This document shows positions 45,001-53,205 of a stretch of DNA of 64,000 bases, piece after piece. This DNA is from a bacterium (GTDB taxonomy: Bacteria > Electryoneota > RPQS01), in contig JADKHW010000004.1 of NCBI GenBank assembly GCA_016721565.1, positions 44,787 to 108,786 on the forward strand, given 5' to 3'. Numbering within the stretch: the first letter of the stretch is position 1; every line of letters begins with the position of its first letter. The position numbers and the translations under genes are program-made. The notes under the pieces were generated by a model that saw only the letters and a program-made list of their open reading frames with translations, did no database searches and was not told the origin of the DNA.

Positions 45001-45103
45001 AACCTACGGGGCCGCATTCGCATTTACGGAAACGTTTACGCTACATGCTGCATTCCCCAGTATTGCTGCGCCGCCATCGAATGAGGATGAAGTTAACCAA
45101 TAA
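39035..45103 (+). CDS. Giant lipoprotein of ~19 Ig-like (Big_1/invasin-type) domains
   Basis: The 2022-residue protein has a lipoprotein signal peptide with Cys25 (LWYGC). About 19 domains of 90-105 residues follow, each with a start like LFADNGASNTQIRARV or LLADGQSTSDL, a middle like GNPVPNGTQVRFS and an end like TDASGYASAMF. These match bacterial Ig-like domain 1, found in intimins and invasins. It would form a long rod anchored in a membrane. ATG 39035 is preferred over in-frame GTG 39008 and 39032, with AAGGAG upstream. Placement inside the pilus locus suggests an adhesin or pilus-associated surface fibre; no catalytic domain is seen. Confidence 0.85.
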   Translation: MQRRLPLGFWLPVGTLLSVALWYGCEQKGDLSPVSSARDNLAFIDTIIIDPPVIMPEATGWIEARVINEQQEPAPGENVRFTATRGSFGEGGADVTVTTDNYGNARTSYTAPHDTGNVSLHVELVSMQTTQTRSIRVSEAGSDPNGLISVVADDDTLFADNGASNTQIRARVRTLNNNPVGGAEVIFSTNRGVITSPAITDAQTGTAIATLTSTEATGRAMVIAQYNDNSDTTFIEFMQPYAASAIQVNTSLSTMTVGLDTSVISARVIGEDGQTLHSNVLVTFTANSGSFSAQAVTTVNGIATTTYRAPVTAGNVTIVASTGTVTGNSNIIVQPGALASLTLSANSDTLWADNASETVVRALARDSYGNPALPGTIVSFSSVNGSVTQSASTDASGYASAMFRASLNPGNATVTALNGIISGSVSIYLAMTEANSIAMTVTPRSLVADGQSTAMLRAQVLDDQNRPVSNGTIVTFTSELGQLDGAGVLTNGGKNGSTWKHSSSSTVGRSMNSTALVSAKGSRGPDRRGNPMSSIFNAVTLDGYAVATLTSATSVGSDLITAATNGLTTEQTANYHAGVAASVEITPGQMQIPADGVSSTQVVCRVYDAFGNALGGGVAISVTSTIGTLLPMSGFTNSAGTFTTNLTSARQVGSCAIVANAGEASGYNEVEFTAPQVAGLVLSSTLSSILADGVSSTTITATVRDEFGLPVSGRIVAWALDDGIGSLQVVTDHTDVNGQATAQFFSGASVTDASQLVQAESDGEEGSYALTMRGVTLSVNVDDENIPANGQSTTNVIATVRETSSGVAVVDVPVRFAATLGSIQQFAETNESGNAEAVYQAGNEPGDVQITASFGDALRAQSSLLLTNTDAETIVLTVGEQELLANGVSSTEISALVLDEGGHPVPSTSVLFTAVANGEFQPVNVITNASGIATSMFVAAASSADLNAPIDVSIERSAVQDTLSLLGVTLNTSCDAVMLPANGAATATVSVNLRETSSTIAIPGATILCGASMGSIVASGITSESGVATFTYTAGNEVGQAMIIVRYGDQLRDTVSVQLFSPSPSGLDLTTSVSSLLADGQSTSDLSCRLLDQSGTPISNVAIVWSVTGSGSVLNGTTFTDADGNTSNTFRSSGRMTDTQTTIRVNSQSASDSVVIGLRGVTVVASSQFVAMPANGVSVNSIQAQVRETTSLVAVSGRSVTFGTNLGSIPNSAVTSSSGIAAANLLASTISGNAMVVCSMGSQLGDTVSVNMYTPVPQSITVAPQSNSVRADGISMMPVQATIYDAMGVPLANTNVTWTASGFTFTPVITSTNANGVTALNFMPPGRTTNLSTTLTAASGTAQGTTAITLRGVTITATATPDMVIADGNSTSEISVHVFETTSLVAIPEATVSFGTNRGTIPASAMTNQSGVATVDLQASTQTGTATITATYGITLTTQTNVAFAASTPTTLSLTASPTVLFADNNASSLLTANVTDQNGNPVPNGTQVRFSIPPQSGSLENLRTTVGGVASNTLVSSSTPDTFWVAAWAEDNTNVRDSVQIIYRVGDPALVVMSARFDSLRADGISTDSITARVTDAVGHPLPNVEVQFSTTIGNITGSRVTNSQGYATVPFSSSQTGTAIVTASAGTATGNYTLYLLPGNPNSIQLSFLPSSVGVRGSGRNETLLITATVRDANNNPVLDGTAVRFNINNSPGGGDFLSSTGAIPTINGQATVAYNSGTVSGTARVRAVCSTISAVSTEILIYAGPAYIENIGDGCLSSHMALGASPCNMFGMDVVGESVQLVCLVGDRYNNPVTPGTAVYFTTSGGVVTTATGYTDSAGFARVTLYSGNPLPTINRWLNTLTDPNLGTTILCSDVPDQNGMAKILVKTAGVDVTGDSVWVWATTNVVFDHSQPILNLRETTVNGDPDERDLYIGENALVRFSLYDFNYWPMVSGTTISFSASSGSVYPSEIVVGCPGDTSYTVSFFNNLTTNDDDAATPVLINVEATYGAAFAFTETFTLHAAFPSIAAPPSNEDEVNQ
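41065..43380 (+). repeat. Four-copy two-domain super-repeat inside the giant lipoprotein
   Basis: Alternating domain types repeat about every 580 bp, at roughly 41065, 41651, 42230 and 42810. The first type has ADG(V/Q)SS and ends in a GVT turn; the second has PANG or IADGNS, then a RETSS/FETTS block and a GS(I/V)-containing strand. The copies are diverged at DNA level. Confidence 0.7.
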
Positions 45104-45114
45104 GCGAGGCGAAC

Positions 45115-45870
45115 ATGAAATTACTAAATAGAATCACTCTTTGCCTCCTGCTTCTCGCCGCAACATCGGCTTCAGCAATGGTAGGCGGTCCGCTCTTTTG
45201 TGTGGGCAATAAAGTTACGAGCATGACCGTCGAAGCCGAGCGCGCGACGTTCGATGTTCCGATGTCGAATTCCTTAACGGGAGTTGGCGGCACGCAATCA
45301 CAGCGCTTGTTTTTGACTGGGCGATACGGGCTTGCAGACTTCGTTGATGCGCAAGTCAAATTCGGCGCGGCTGATCTTGACTTTGATGAATTCAACAATG
45401 GTTTCTCGCCGTTCGCGAGTAGTCCTTCGTTGGCGTGGGGCGCCGGACTTAAAGCTGGATTGCCGTTCACAAGCAAATTTCAAATTAACGCGGGTGTATC
45501 ATACGTCGGATTTGGAGCTGAGGGTGAAGTTACGAGATCGGGCCGCACCGTCTCCAACAAATACATGTGGCAGGAAGTGCAGCCGGCCGTGACAATCGGC
45601 TACCGCATTTCGGAAGTAACGCCCTATCTCGGCGCGGTCAAGACATACCTCGTTGGTAAGCGTGATTTCGAAGTGTCGTATCAAGGCGAATCCCTGGAAG
45701 CCGCATCCGGTAGCGAATCGTACTCTGACGGCGAGCAACCTATCAGCCCTCTGGTTGGCCTTGAATGGCATCTCCCGGATGGCTATTCCGTAACTGGAGA
45801 AGCGTCGAGTGGAGAGAATGGAAACTGGAGCATTTCGCTTGGTCTGTCGCAAGCGCTCCGGCAAAAATAA
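45115..45870 (+). CDS. Outer-membrane beta-barrel protein
   Basis: The 251-residue protein has a signal peptide (ITLCLLLLAATSASA). Strand patterns typical of an 8- to 12-strand barrel follow (AWGAGLKAGLPFTSKFQINAG, VTIGYRISEVTPYLGAV), ending in SISLGLSQALRQK. Located 11 nt after the giant lipoprotein gene, it may anchor or export that protein, but this is inference from position only. Confidence 0.65.
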   Translation: MKLLNRITLCLLLLAATSASAMVGGPLFCVGNKVTSMTVEAERATFDVPMSNSLTGVGGTQSQRLFLTGRYGLADFVDAQVKFGAADLDFDEFNNGFSPFASSPSLAWGAGLKAGLPFTSKFQINAGVSYVGFGAEGEVTRSGRTVSNKYMWQEVQPAVTIGYRISEVTPYLGAVKTYLVGKRDFEVSYQGESLEAASGSESYSDGEQPISPLVGLEWHLPDGYSVTGEASSGENGNWSISLGLSQALRQK

Positions 45871-45883
45871 CTGACAGGGGGTT

Positions 45884-46267
45884 ATGATGAATGTGAAACG
45901 AGTCATGCGGAAATGGCAAGCCGGCGTTAGCCTGCTTGAAGTGCTGGTTACCATACTGATAGTAACAGGTGGCCTCGTAGTGGTTATGGGATCATTTGTC
46001 GGAGTCGCCAAATCGAATCGTTACGTGGAGAAGATGGAAACTGCGAACAATCTGCTTCGGCTTGAACTTGAAACTGTCCGCAACGACCGATTTGCAGACA
46101 TCGTCTCAGCAGATTCAGACTATGGAAATGCCTACTCCGATCAACCGGATTTCCGGAAGAGAGTCGTTGTTACGGATCTCGGTAACATCAAGCGGGTGAC
46201 GGTGCAGATACTCTTTGATTCGGATAAGCACTTGGCCGAAGCTACAACAATGGTTGCGCAACTCTAA
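45884..46267 (+). CDS. Minor pilin, PilV-like
   Basis: The 127-residue prepilin has cleavage site AG|VSLLEVLVTIL (after Gly14), Glu5, a hydrophobic helix (TILIVTGGLVVVMGSFVG) and a small beta-rich C-terminus. AGGGGG precedes the ATG. It is the first of three minor-pilin-like genes (PilV, PilW, PilX order), which usually build a pilus-initiating tip complex. Confidence 0.82.
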   Translation: MMNVKRVMRKWQAGVSLLEVLVTILIVTGGLVVVMGSFVGVAKSNRYVEKMETANNLLRLELETVRNDRFADIVSADSDYGNAYSDQPDFRKRVVVTDLGNIKRVTVQILFDSDKHLAEATTMVAQL

Positions 46268-46281
46268 AGGACATTAGTCTA

Positions 46282-47019
46282 ATGACCAGGCGGAAACTAT
46301 TGGGCGGTTGCTGGGCAACTAAGCGGGCGCAGCAGGGTGGCTCCCTGTTGGAAATGACCATTGCGATGTTGTATTACGTTGCGGCGGCCAGCGCCGCGAA
46401 AGAAGAAAGTCGCGCGGCTGCGACTTCAGAGGGTAGAATGCTGGCAATGCGGTTGGTGCGCGACGTGAGACTCATGGGCCTCTTTGCTACTGAGGACATT
46501 GACGGCGATTCAAATGATATTGATCGTGACGTGCCAAGTATCGCATGGAGTAATGGAATCCACGAACCAGTTGAATATGCGACGTCCACGCAGCTTGTAT
46601 TTAGCTGCGACATCGATAACGATTCACTGACTGAGACTATTGGACTCTACAGTAACGCTGACGGCATTCAACAGGACATATGGGAATGGAAGCGCGATTC
46701 GGTTGAGTGGGGAATACGAAACGCGCGTGTGATCGGCAATAATATTGACGGTGTGTTGTTTCGCTACTATGACATGGACGGGAATGAAATACCGCAGTCA
46801 GGACCAATCCCGATGGGTGGGTACACGTTGACTGTAGGTCAAAGACTGCGCATTACCGCAATAGAGTTAACTATCGTCGTGAGATCGAATAACGAAGAGC
46901 AAGTGTCACACCGAAACTACGTGATGCTGCCGGACGGTCGATACTGGTATGATAACTATCATCGTGAAGTGTACCGCTTCATGGTGCGGGGCAGGAATTT
47001 GAATTTGGATGCTTCTTAA
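46282..47019 (+). CDS. Minor pilin, PilW-like, with shortened hydrophobic helix
   Basis: The 245-residue protein has a long basic leader, a processing site QG|GSLLEMTIAML and Glu5. It continues in the PilW manner (SEGRMLAMRLVRDVRLMGLF). The hydrophobic helix after Glu5 is only about 14 residues (MTIAMLYYVAAASAA) before charged residues, against about 20 in pilins. This may be an in-frame deletion of part of the transmembrane helix. It follows the PilV-like gene by 14 nt. Confidence 0.75.
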   Translation: MTRRKLLGGCWATKRAQQGGSLLEMTIAMLYYVAAASAAKEESRAAATSEGRMLAMRLVRDVRLMGLFATEDIDGDSNDIDRDVPSIAWSNGIHEPVEYATSTQLVFSCDIDNDSLTETIGLYSNADGIQQDIWEWKRDSVEWGIRNARVIGNNIDGVLFRYYDMDGNEIPQSGPIPMGGYTLTVGQRLRITAIELTIVVRSNNEEQVSHRNYVMLPDGRYWYDNYHREVYRFMVRGRNLNLDAS

Positions 47020-47034
47020 CGCCCGAGGATGAAC

Positions 47035-48689
47035 ATGAAGAGCAAGACTCAACAGATAAAGGGTGGCAAGTTAGGGCTTCGGAACGGGCAAAGAGGCGTG
47101 ATCATGATAGCTGCGGTCGTGATGCTCGCCGGTTTGATGTTTATCGCAACGACATCTTCATTAAATTCGATCGGAACGTCAAAGGTTGAGACTACAGCGC
47201 TTGACGAAACGAGAACATTCTACGCGGCGGAAGCGGCCGTTGAATGGGGTGCTGAGCAACTGCATGACCTATTGCAGGTTAACCTCGATCCGGATGAATC
47301 AGTTCTTGATTCGCTTCCGTCGCCTAACATGGACGGCTACGAATACGAGTTGTATGATGTAACGCGCGTTCCCGGAGTATCGCAGGAGATTATCACAGCG
47401 GGCGACTATCAGGGCCTGATTGGTTTTGTGAGCCGCTACAACATAACGGCGCGTGCGCTGTCTGATCGTTCTTCGACAACGATAAACCGTGAAATTCAGC
47501 ATCAGTTTATTCCGCTGTTTCAGTTCGGTGTCTTCTACGATGAAGACCTCGAAATCAATCCCGGCCCAAACATGACTTTTGAGGGGCGCATTCACACGAA
47601 TGCGAACCTATACATGGGTGCCGGTACCGGCATTAGCTGCAATTCGTATGTAACAGCTGGTGGTCAATACTGGCATTATCGTAAAGATACGGGACATATT
47701 GACGAACCTGGTGCTGTCAATATTAAAGATCAGCTTGGTGTCTACAAGAACGTGTGGAGAGGTTCATACTGGTTGGATAATCGTCGACCGGATTGGGCCG
47801 AACAAGCATTGACTGTGTGGGGTGGTCAAGTACGGGACCGTGCGCACGGCATGTCAACTCTAAGGCTACCTCTGCCGCCGGCCGCAGATCAGCACGGATT
47901 ATCGAACGACGTGATTCAGTTGCCGATGGCCAGCAAGAGTTCGAATCCAAATACTGGTACAAGGCCGGTTGGAGATATGTTGACGGCGTTCTGAAGGACA
48001 GCGCAGGGGTTGCAGTCGCTCTCGGCTCACGCATCACATACACAACGCATCTTATGTATGATGCGCGCGAAGCTCGCTGGATGGACGTAATTCAAATAGA
48101 CGTAGGGCGCATGGTGTCTGATAGTGTGTGGCCAGCCAATGGAATCATCTACCTTAGTGACTACCGCACATCTAACGCAGTCGTCCGCCTCAAGAACGGC
48201 TCGCGACTACCGCCAAACGGCTTGACAATCGCAACAGATTTGCCGCTCTACGTGTGGGGGCATTATAATACGGTGAACAAACGTGGGTCAGCGCTGCTGT
48301 GCGACGCAATTACGTTCCTTTCACCGGCATGGCTTGACTCGAGATCAAACCTATCGTTAAGTAACCGTGTTCCAACTTCACAAAATGTGAATGCTTGCGT
48401 CATGACTGGGCACGTGCCCACCGTTTATGGCGGGGGTTATAGTGGTGGTCTGGAGAATCTATTGCGATTCCTCGAGAATTGGAGCAGTCAAACTGTCACT
48501 TATCGTGGTAGCATGATAGACTTATGGTATAGTCGCAGAAACACGAGGGCATGGGTGTACGGTGGGTACTACACGGCGCCTCAGCGAAATTGGGGTTTCG
48601 ATACCGATTTGCTCGATCCCGACAATTGGCCTCCGGGAACTCCTAAGGTCCATACCGTACAGCGCGGTGCATGGCGTCAGATTAGTTAA
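47035..48689 (+). pseudogene. PilX-like pilus assembly protein, single frameshift
   Basis: The N-terminus has a hydrophobic segment of minor pilin/PilX type (RGVIMIAAVVMLAGLMFIA) and a TRTFYAAEAAVEWGAEQL motif typical of PilX-like proteins. The frame closes at 47994. Coding similarity continues from about 47935 in another frame to 48689 (SKYWYKAGWRYVDGVL onward), so one base is gained or lost near 47935-47945. Joined, the protein would be about 550 residues. ATG 47035 has GAGG six bases upstream. Confidence 0.75.
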
Positions 48690-48700
48690 AGGACAAGAGA

Positions 48701-49858
48701 ATGAACCTGTCTGTTAAGTCAACGAAAAATCCCGATCAGAAAGCCCGGCTTGCGCTACGAGCATCAAAGTGGAAGGCCGCTTTGCCTTTCTTTGAAGAAC
48801 AAGTGCATGCGGATGAGCAGAACTATGCGCAATGGAATCTGCTCGGTGACGTGCAGTTTCGTTCTGGAGATGTGGCTGCTGCCAGTATCTCATGGCAACG
48901 TGCCCTCGATGGCTATGCGCAAGAGAGTTTGTACGAAAATGTACTTGGCGTTGGACGGAAGATCGTCAAACGATGTCCTGAAGAGACCGGCGTGCATCGT
49001 TCCATTTCTGAGGCCTATCTTGGTCTTGAATACTATGCTGATGCAATTTCGGCTTATCGTTCATTCGTGAAACTTGCCAAACATGCGACAAGCGTAGACA
49101 AGAAGGCATGGTTCCGCAAAGTCATGGCGTGCGAAATTAAGCAGCCGCACTTGCTTGAAGAGCTACTACACCTGCACGATGAAAGTGAACTCGAAGATAT
49201 AGAGCTGCAGCGTGAACTCCAAGCATATGTTGGACGCATGCAAGCCAGCGTCGAAGTGAAGGATGAAGCAGAAGGGGCAGTTGACCTTGAGCCTGTTCAA
49301 GAAGTCGTGGAAGAAGCTTATGTCCCGAACAACGAAGGTTTGCTCACAATCGAGACCGACTGGTCAGTAGGAGACATGACTGTCCTTAAGCAGGATTCTC
49401 TTTCGTATCAACCTATGGCGCGTGACTACGAGTCCGAGTCGACTCAGGCTCCAATGGAAGTGCCGAGCGAATTCGCGGAAGAGGATCTGCCGGTCGGCCA
49501 AGGGAAAGATCACTTTGATCTTGGTGTCGTTTATGCTGAAATGAAACTGTGGGATGCCGCGATTACGGAATTCCAAACCGCGCGCCGCGATTCGAGCATT
49601 CGGAGCAAGTCAACGATAGAGCTTGCGCAATGTTATAAGAATTCAAATGATCCGCATCGTGCGTTGCGGCTACTCGAGGACGAGACCGCGAGTCTCGAGG
49701 AGGAATCCGATGTTCAGAGCGATTTAAACTACCACATGGGCGTGTTAAACGAACTGCTGGGCAATGCAAGTACCGCACGCTCATGCTACCAAAAAGTCAG
49801 CGTAGACTCTGCCCATTCAACGGACGCAGCACAACGAGCGGCACGGTTAAGCGCATAA
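48701..49858 (+). CDS. TPR-repeat protein
   Basis: The 385-residue protein has TPR-like helical pairs at both ends (residues ~15-150, e.g. NYAQWNLLGDVQFRSGDV; ~270-385, e.g. HFDLGVVYAEMKLWDAAITE). They are separated by an acidic linker of about 100 residues (DEAEGAVDLEPVQEVVEEA). There is no signal peptide, so it is cytoplasmic. It may be a scaffold for the pilus motors. It is not a PilF-type lipoprotein. Confidence 0.75.
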   Translation: MNLSVKSTKNPDQKARLALRASKWKAALPFFEEQVHADEQNYAQWNLLGDVQFRSGDVAAASISWQRALDGYAQESLYENVLGVGRKIVKRCPEETGVHRSISEAYLGLEYYADAISAYRSFVKLAKHATSVDKKAWFRKVMACEIKQPHLLEELLHLHDESELEDIELQRELQAYVGRMQASVEVKDEAEGAVDLEPVQEVVEEAYVPNNEGLLTIETDWSVGDMTVLKQDSLSYQPMARDYESESTQAPMEVPSEFAEEDLPVGQGKDHFDLGVVYAEMKLWDAAITEFQTARRDSSIRSKSTIELAQCYKNSNDPHRALRLLEDETASLEEESDVQSDLNYHMGVLNELLGNASTARSCYQKVSVDSAHSTDAAQRAARLSA

Positions 49859-49886
49859 TTAAGCAAATGCATCAGGGCGAGGGCAA

Positions 49887-50981
49887 ATGGAATTAAAAGG
49901 GCTTCTCGAACTTCTCTTCACGAAGAAAGCATCCGATTTGCATCTGCGAGTCGGTAGCGTGCCTGTCTTACGAATTGACGGCAATCTCTTCGGCACGCGA
50001 CCCGAGCCCGTCTCGGAACGTGAAATGAACTCCTTGCTGAATGAGTCGCTGACGTCGACACAACTCGACAAGTTCATGCGCGAAAAGGAGCTTGATCTTG
50101 CGTTGACTGTGCCTGGACATGGTCGAGTGCGCGTGAACGTGTATTTTCAAAAAGGCACACCGGCGCTTGCATTTCGCGCCATTAAGACAGTGATTCCAGG
50201 GTTCAAAGACCTTGGGCTACCGCCTGCAATCGAGAAGATGTGCAATAGCCGTCGTGGTATCATTTTATTGACGGGGGCCACGGGTTCAGGTAAATCTACA
50301 ACGATGGCCGCGATGATTGAGCACATCAATCAAAACCGTAGCGTCAACATTCTTACAATTGAAGACCCGATTGAATACGTCTTCTCGAATAAGAAATCAC
50401 TGATCGCACAGCGTGAAGTAATGATCGACACGGAATCTTTCCTTGCTGCTCTAACCCATGCTTTGCGTGAAGACCCGGATATTATAATGGTAGGTGAGAT
50501 TCGCGATCAGATGACAATGAAGATCGCACTGCAAGCCGCAGAAACGGGTCACCTTGTGCTCACATCTCTGCACACATTGAACGCGGTTGAAGCGGTAAAT
50601 CGCATTATCTCGTTCTTTCCGTTGAATGAACAAGCGCAAATTCGCACTATGCTTGCAGGTTCGTTGCAGGCCGTAATTTCTCAGCGCCTTGTGTCTAAGA
50701 AAGATACGCGTGGTCGTGTTCCGTTGGTCGAGATCATGATCAATACAGCCGCTGTCCGTGAGTGCATGACTCTTCCTGAAAAAATGAACTTGATTTCAGG
50801 GTTGATTGAGGATGATCAAGGCACGCACGGCATGCAGTCGTTTGATCAATCAATTCTTAGTTTGTATAATCAAGGCGTAATTTCATTCGAAACGGCCATC
50901 GAAAACGCAAACAATCCGAATGACTTGGAGATGGCTGTACGCGGTATCAAGTCTTCCGGTTCAAGGCTAGCGGAGGTTTAG
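49887..50981 (+). CDS. Second PilT-family ATPase (PilT2/PilU-like)
   Basis: The 364-residue protein has the PilT N-domain start LLELLFTKKASDLHLRVG, Walker A GATGSGKST, Asp box IEDPIEYVF, Walker B IIMVGEIRDQMT and a His box SLHTLNAVE. The C-terminus (AVRECMTLPEKMN, GMQSFDQSILSLYNQG) differs from the AIRxLIRE motif of PilT, as in accessory retraction ATPases such as PilU. It opens the signalling block; the next gene begins 1 nt after its stop. Confidence 0.9.
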   Translation: MELKGLLELLFTKKASDLHLRVGSVPVLRIDGNLFGTRPEPVSEREMNSLLNESLTSTQLDKFMREKELDLALTVPGHGRVRVNVYFQKGTPALAFRAIKTVIPGFKDLGLPPAIEKMCNSRRGIILLTGATGSGKSTTMAAMIEHINQNRSVNILTIEDPIEYVFSNKKSLIAQREVMIDTESFLAALTHALREDPDIIMVGEIRDQMTMKIALQAAETGHLVLTSLHTLNAVEAVNRIISFFPLNEQAQIRTMLAGSLQAVISQRLVSKKDTRGRVPLVEIMINTAAVRECMTLPEKMNLISGLIEDDQGTHGMQSFDQSILSLYNQGVISFETAIENANNPNDLEMAVRGIKSSGSRLAEV

Positions 50982-50982
50982 C

Positions 50983-51612
50983 ATGGACCTTATTGAAAAT
51001 GGTTCATTGTTGAGTGTTATCGAGAACTGCCGAACTCGGCACTATTCCGGTTCTGTTGCATTAGAGCTCGGTGATTCAGCGTTAACGGTTTGGTTCGTAC
51101 GAGGAAATTTGGCGCACGCCGAGTGTAGCAATGGCGACATTGGCTGGAAAGCTCTTGAAGTGACAAAGTCAGTTTTAGTCACAGCTGTGAAAAAATGTGA
51201 AGGCGAATTGCCACCAGAGCGCACAATTAGAGTCGATACAAGCCGTTTACTTAAAGCGATGAATGCGACACAAGGTGTTTCCACACAGCGCGCCATGCAT
51301 GTGCCCGTTCCGCTCCATTCACGTCTGCAACAGAAGTTCTCGGAATTAAAGCACAGGATTTCCGGGCTAAAAAATTTCGAGACAATGCAGTCGTCGGCAA
51401 CTTCGGAAAGCGGTGCAAAGGTGGCGAATGGCGTGGAGCGCACTATTCTTGAAAAGGATCCGCGCGGCTCAAAGTGGACACACTTGTCAGACGAGAAGCA
51501 ACTTGTATTACGTGGCGACGAAACAATCACAACGACTGAATTGATGTGGGCCGGGGCGGAACTCTGGAAAGAGCTAGACAGCGCAAATCGCAGGGCAATT
51601 GAAAATGAGTAG
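50983..51612 (+). CDS. DUF4388-like regulatory protein
   Basis: The 209-residue protein has an N-terminal domain (residues 1-85) that follows the DUF4388/PatA-N pattern: LLSVIENCRTRHYSGSVALE, then VWFVRGNLAHAECSNGDIGW. Such domains occur in gliding, pilus and response-regulator proteins of Myxococcota and cyanobacteria. The middle is a basic, probably unstructured region; the C-terminus is short and helical. GGAGG for this gene lies inside the end of the preceding gene. Confidence 0.6.
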   Translation: MDLIENGSLLSVIENCRTRHYSGSVALELGDSALTVWFVRGNLAHAECSNGDIGWKALEVTKSVLVTAVKKCEGELPPERTIRVDTSRLLKAMNATQGVSTQRAMHVPVPLHSRLQQKFSELKHRISGLKNFETMQSSATSESGAKVANGVERTILEKDPRGSKWTHLSDEKQLVLRGDETITTTELMWAGAELWKELDSANRRAIENE

Positions 51613-52798
51613 CAAGGTCACATTTGACGGGAAGCTTGAGCAACGACTTCGCCGATCAGAGATTCTTAACGACGCGCAACTTGCATTAGCGCGCAAGCGT
51701 CAAGAAGAATCTGCAATTAATTTGGCGGAGGCATTGGTTGAGTTGGAACTACTCTCTTCGGGTGAAGTTGAGCATATTGTCAGTTCACTCAACGAAATAC
51801 GCGCTGTAAAACTTGAAGATCTGCAAATCGATCTTGACGCCGTCAAACATGTTCCGCGTCATGTTGCGATATCGTGCAAGTGTATTCCGATTCGCCGCAG
51901 TGGTAACGCACTGGTTGTTGCAGTTTCCGATTGCGATACCGATAAAGTGCGCGAAGAACTGCGGGCTGTTACCGATTTTGAGATAGTGCTTTTGATGGCA
52001 GAACCCGACGCGCTTGAACACGCATTATTTATCTATTACGGCAAAGATGCCGACCAGAGTGGTGGAAACTCGGGTTTTACTGGGAACTCGCACATTACGT
52101 CAAATTCCTGGGCGATCCAACCGGCTTGGAAGAGCACATTTGAAGACATTGTCGAGCATGAAGGTATCGTACGTGCAAAAGAGGTTGCAAAGCAAATTGC
52201 ATCCGGCGCATGGGAGTCGTTTATCGCGCCCGTCATGTTCATCGGGCCAACGGAGGCAGGGAAAACGCATTTGCTAACTGCAATCAAGAATTACTGCTCA
52301 GTAAAGGAGCCGATGATGCAGGGAATCCTTTGCACGGGTGAGCAATTGCGGGCGAGTATGGCCGACTATATCGTTGCAGGACATAGTGACGCTTTGAAGT
52401 ATGAGTTGCGAGAAAGTTCAATTGTATTGATTGACAATGTCGCAGCGGCCTGGGGTACTGAGCTTGTAGAGTCTGAATTAGCAAGCTTAATCTCGTACCT
52501 GCGGTCCAACGGCTCAACAGTCGTAGTTTCGATTACGGACGAAGAATATGTACAAGGTCCGACTTACGCACCATTGCGCGAAATATTTGAGCAGGGTTCT
52601 GAAGTTCATTTAGCTTTGCCGGATCGCGATGCTATGCGTAGAATATGTTCCTCACGGTTCAATGCCAGAAACCGCAAAGCTAGTATTGGGTTGCCTGAGT
52701 GGGTCAGTGATTGCGGGAATTCATGGTCTGCCGTGCAGAAAAACGCATTGTACATGGGTGCAAAAAAGTGCGGGAATTCTCAAGCGGGGAGCGAATGA
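51605..52798 (+). CDS. MshEN domain fused to DnaA/IstB-type AAA+ ATPase
   Basis: Residues ~8-140 resemble the MshEN/GspE N-domain of PilB-type ATPases (ILNDAQLALARKRQEES, ELLSSGEVEHIVSSLNEI). After a Ser/Asn-rich linker, residues ~180-380 form a AAA+ ATPase unlike the secretion ATPases. It has Walker A GPTEAGKTH (residues 214-222) and Walker B IVLIDN (Asp277, with Asn following instead of Asp or Glu), the pattern seen in DnaA/Hda/DnaC proteins. No DNA-binding domain follows. ATG 51605 overlaps the preceding stop by 8 nt. Function unknown; probably regulatory in pilus control. Confidence 0.75.
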   Translation: MSSKVTFDGKLEQRLRRSEILNDAQLALARKRQEESAINLAEALVELELLSSGEVEHIVSSLNEIRAVKLEDLQIDLDAVKHVPRHVAISCKCIPIRRSGNALVVAVSDCDTDKVREELRAVTDFEIVLLMAEPDALEHALFIYYGKDADQSGGNSGFTGNSHITSNSWAIQPAWKSTFEDIVEHEGIVRAKEVAKQIASGAWESFIAPVMFIGPTEAGKTHLLTAIKNYCSVKEPMMQGILCTGEQLRASMADYIVAGHSDALKYELRESSIVLIDNVAAAWGTELVESELASLISYLRSNGSTVVVSITDEEYVQGPTYAPLREIFEQGSEVHLALPDRDAMRRICSSRFNARNRKASIGLPEWVSDCGNSWSAVQKNALYMGAKKCGNSQAGSE

Positions 52799-53184
52799 GA
52801 ACGAAAGTCTTAATGATAGACGATGACGAGCGATACCTTGAATTGCTCGAGATCATGTTTGAAGGCGACGAGATGGACATAATCGTCTCGACGCAAGGGC
52901 ATGAGTTAAGCAAGCTTGTAGAATTGCATAGGCCCCATGTGATCATTATGGATATTCTGATGCACGAGCATAATGGAATTGGGCTTGCGCAGAAGTATCG
53001 AGCGATGCCGAATTCGCACAATGTTCCAATTATTTTTATGAGTGCATGGACTGGTTCCGGCGAAGGCAAACTCCCGCGCAACTCGAGCCGAATATTCAAG
53101 CCCTTTACGTATTCCGAGTTGATTCAGATTATCAACCGCAGCTTGAATGGGGCAGACGCTACTGCTGAGCAGATTGAGTCTTAA
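52795..53184 (+). CDS. Single-domain response regulator
   Basis: The 129-residue protein consists only of a receiver domain: acidic pocket MIDDDE, phospho-acceptor Asp in VIIMDILMHEHNG, Ser/Thr in FMSAWT and Lys in IFKPFTYSE. It overlaps the AAA+ gene by 4 nt (ATGA), with GGGGAG upstream. CheY-like proteins of this kind act by binding partners. Here the likely partners are the AAA+ protein or a pilus motor. Confidence 0.88.
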   Translation: MRTKVLMIDDDERYLELLEIMFEGDEMDIIVSTQGHELSKLVELHRPHVIIMDILMHEHNGIGLAQKYRAMPNSHNVPIIFMSAWTGSGEGKLPRNSSRIFKPFTYSELIQIINRSLNGADATAEQIES

Positions 53185-53205
53185 AATGGAAAATATCAAC
53201 TTACA

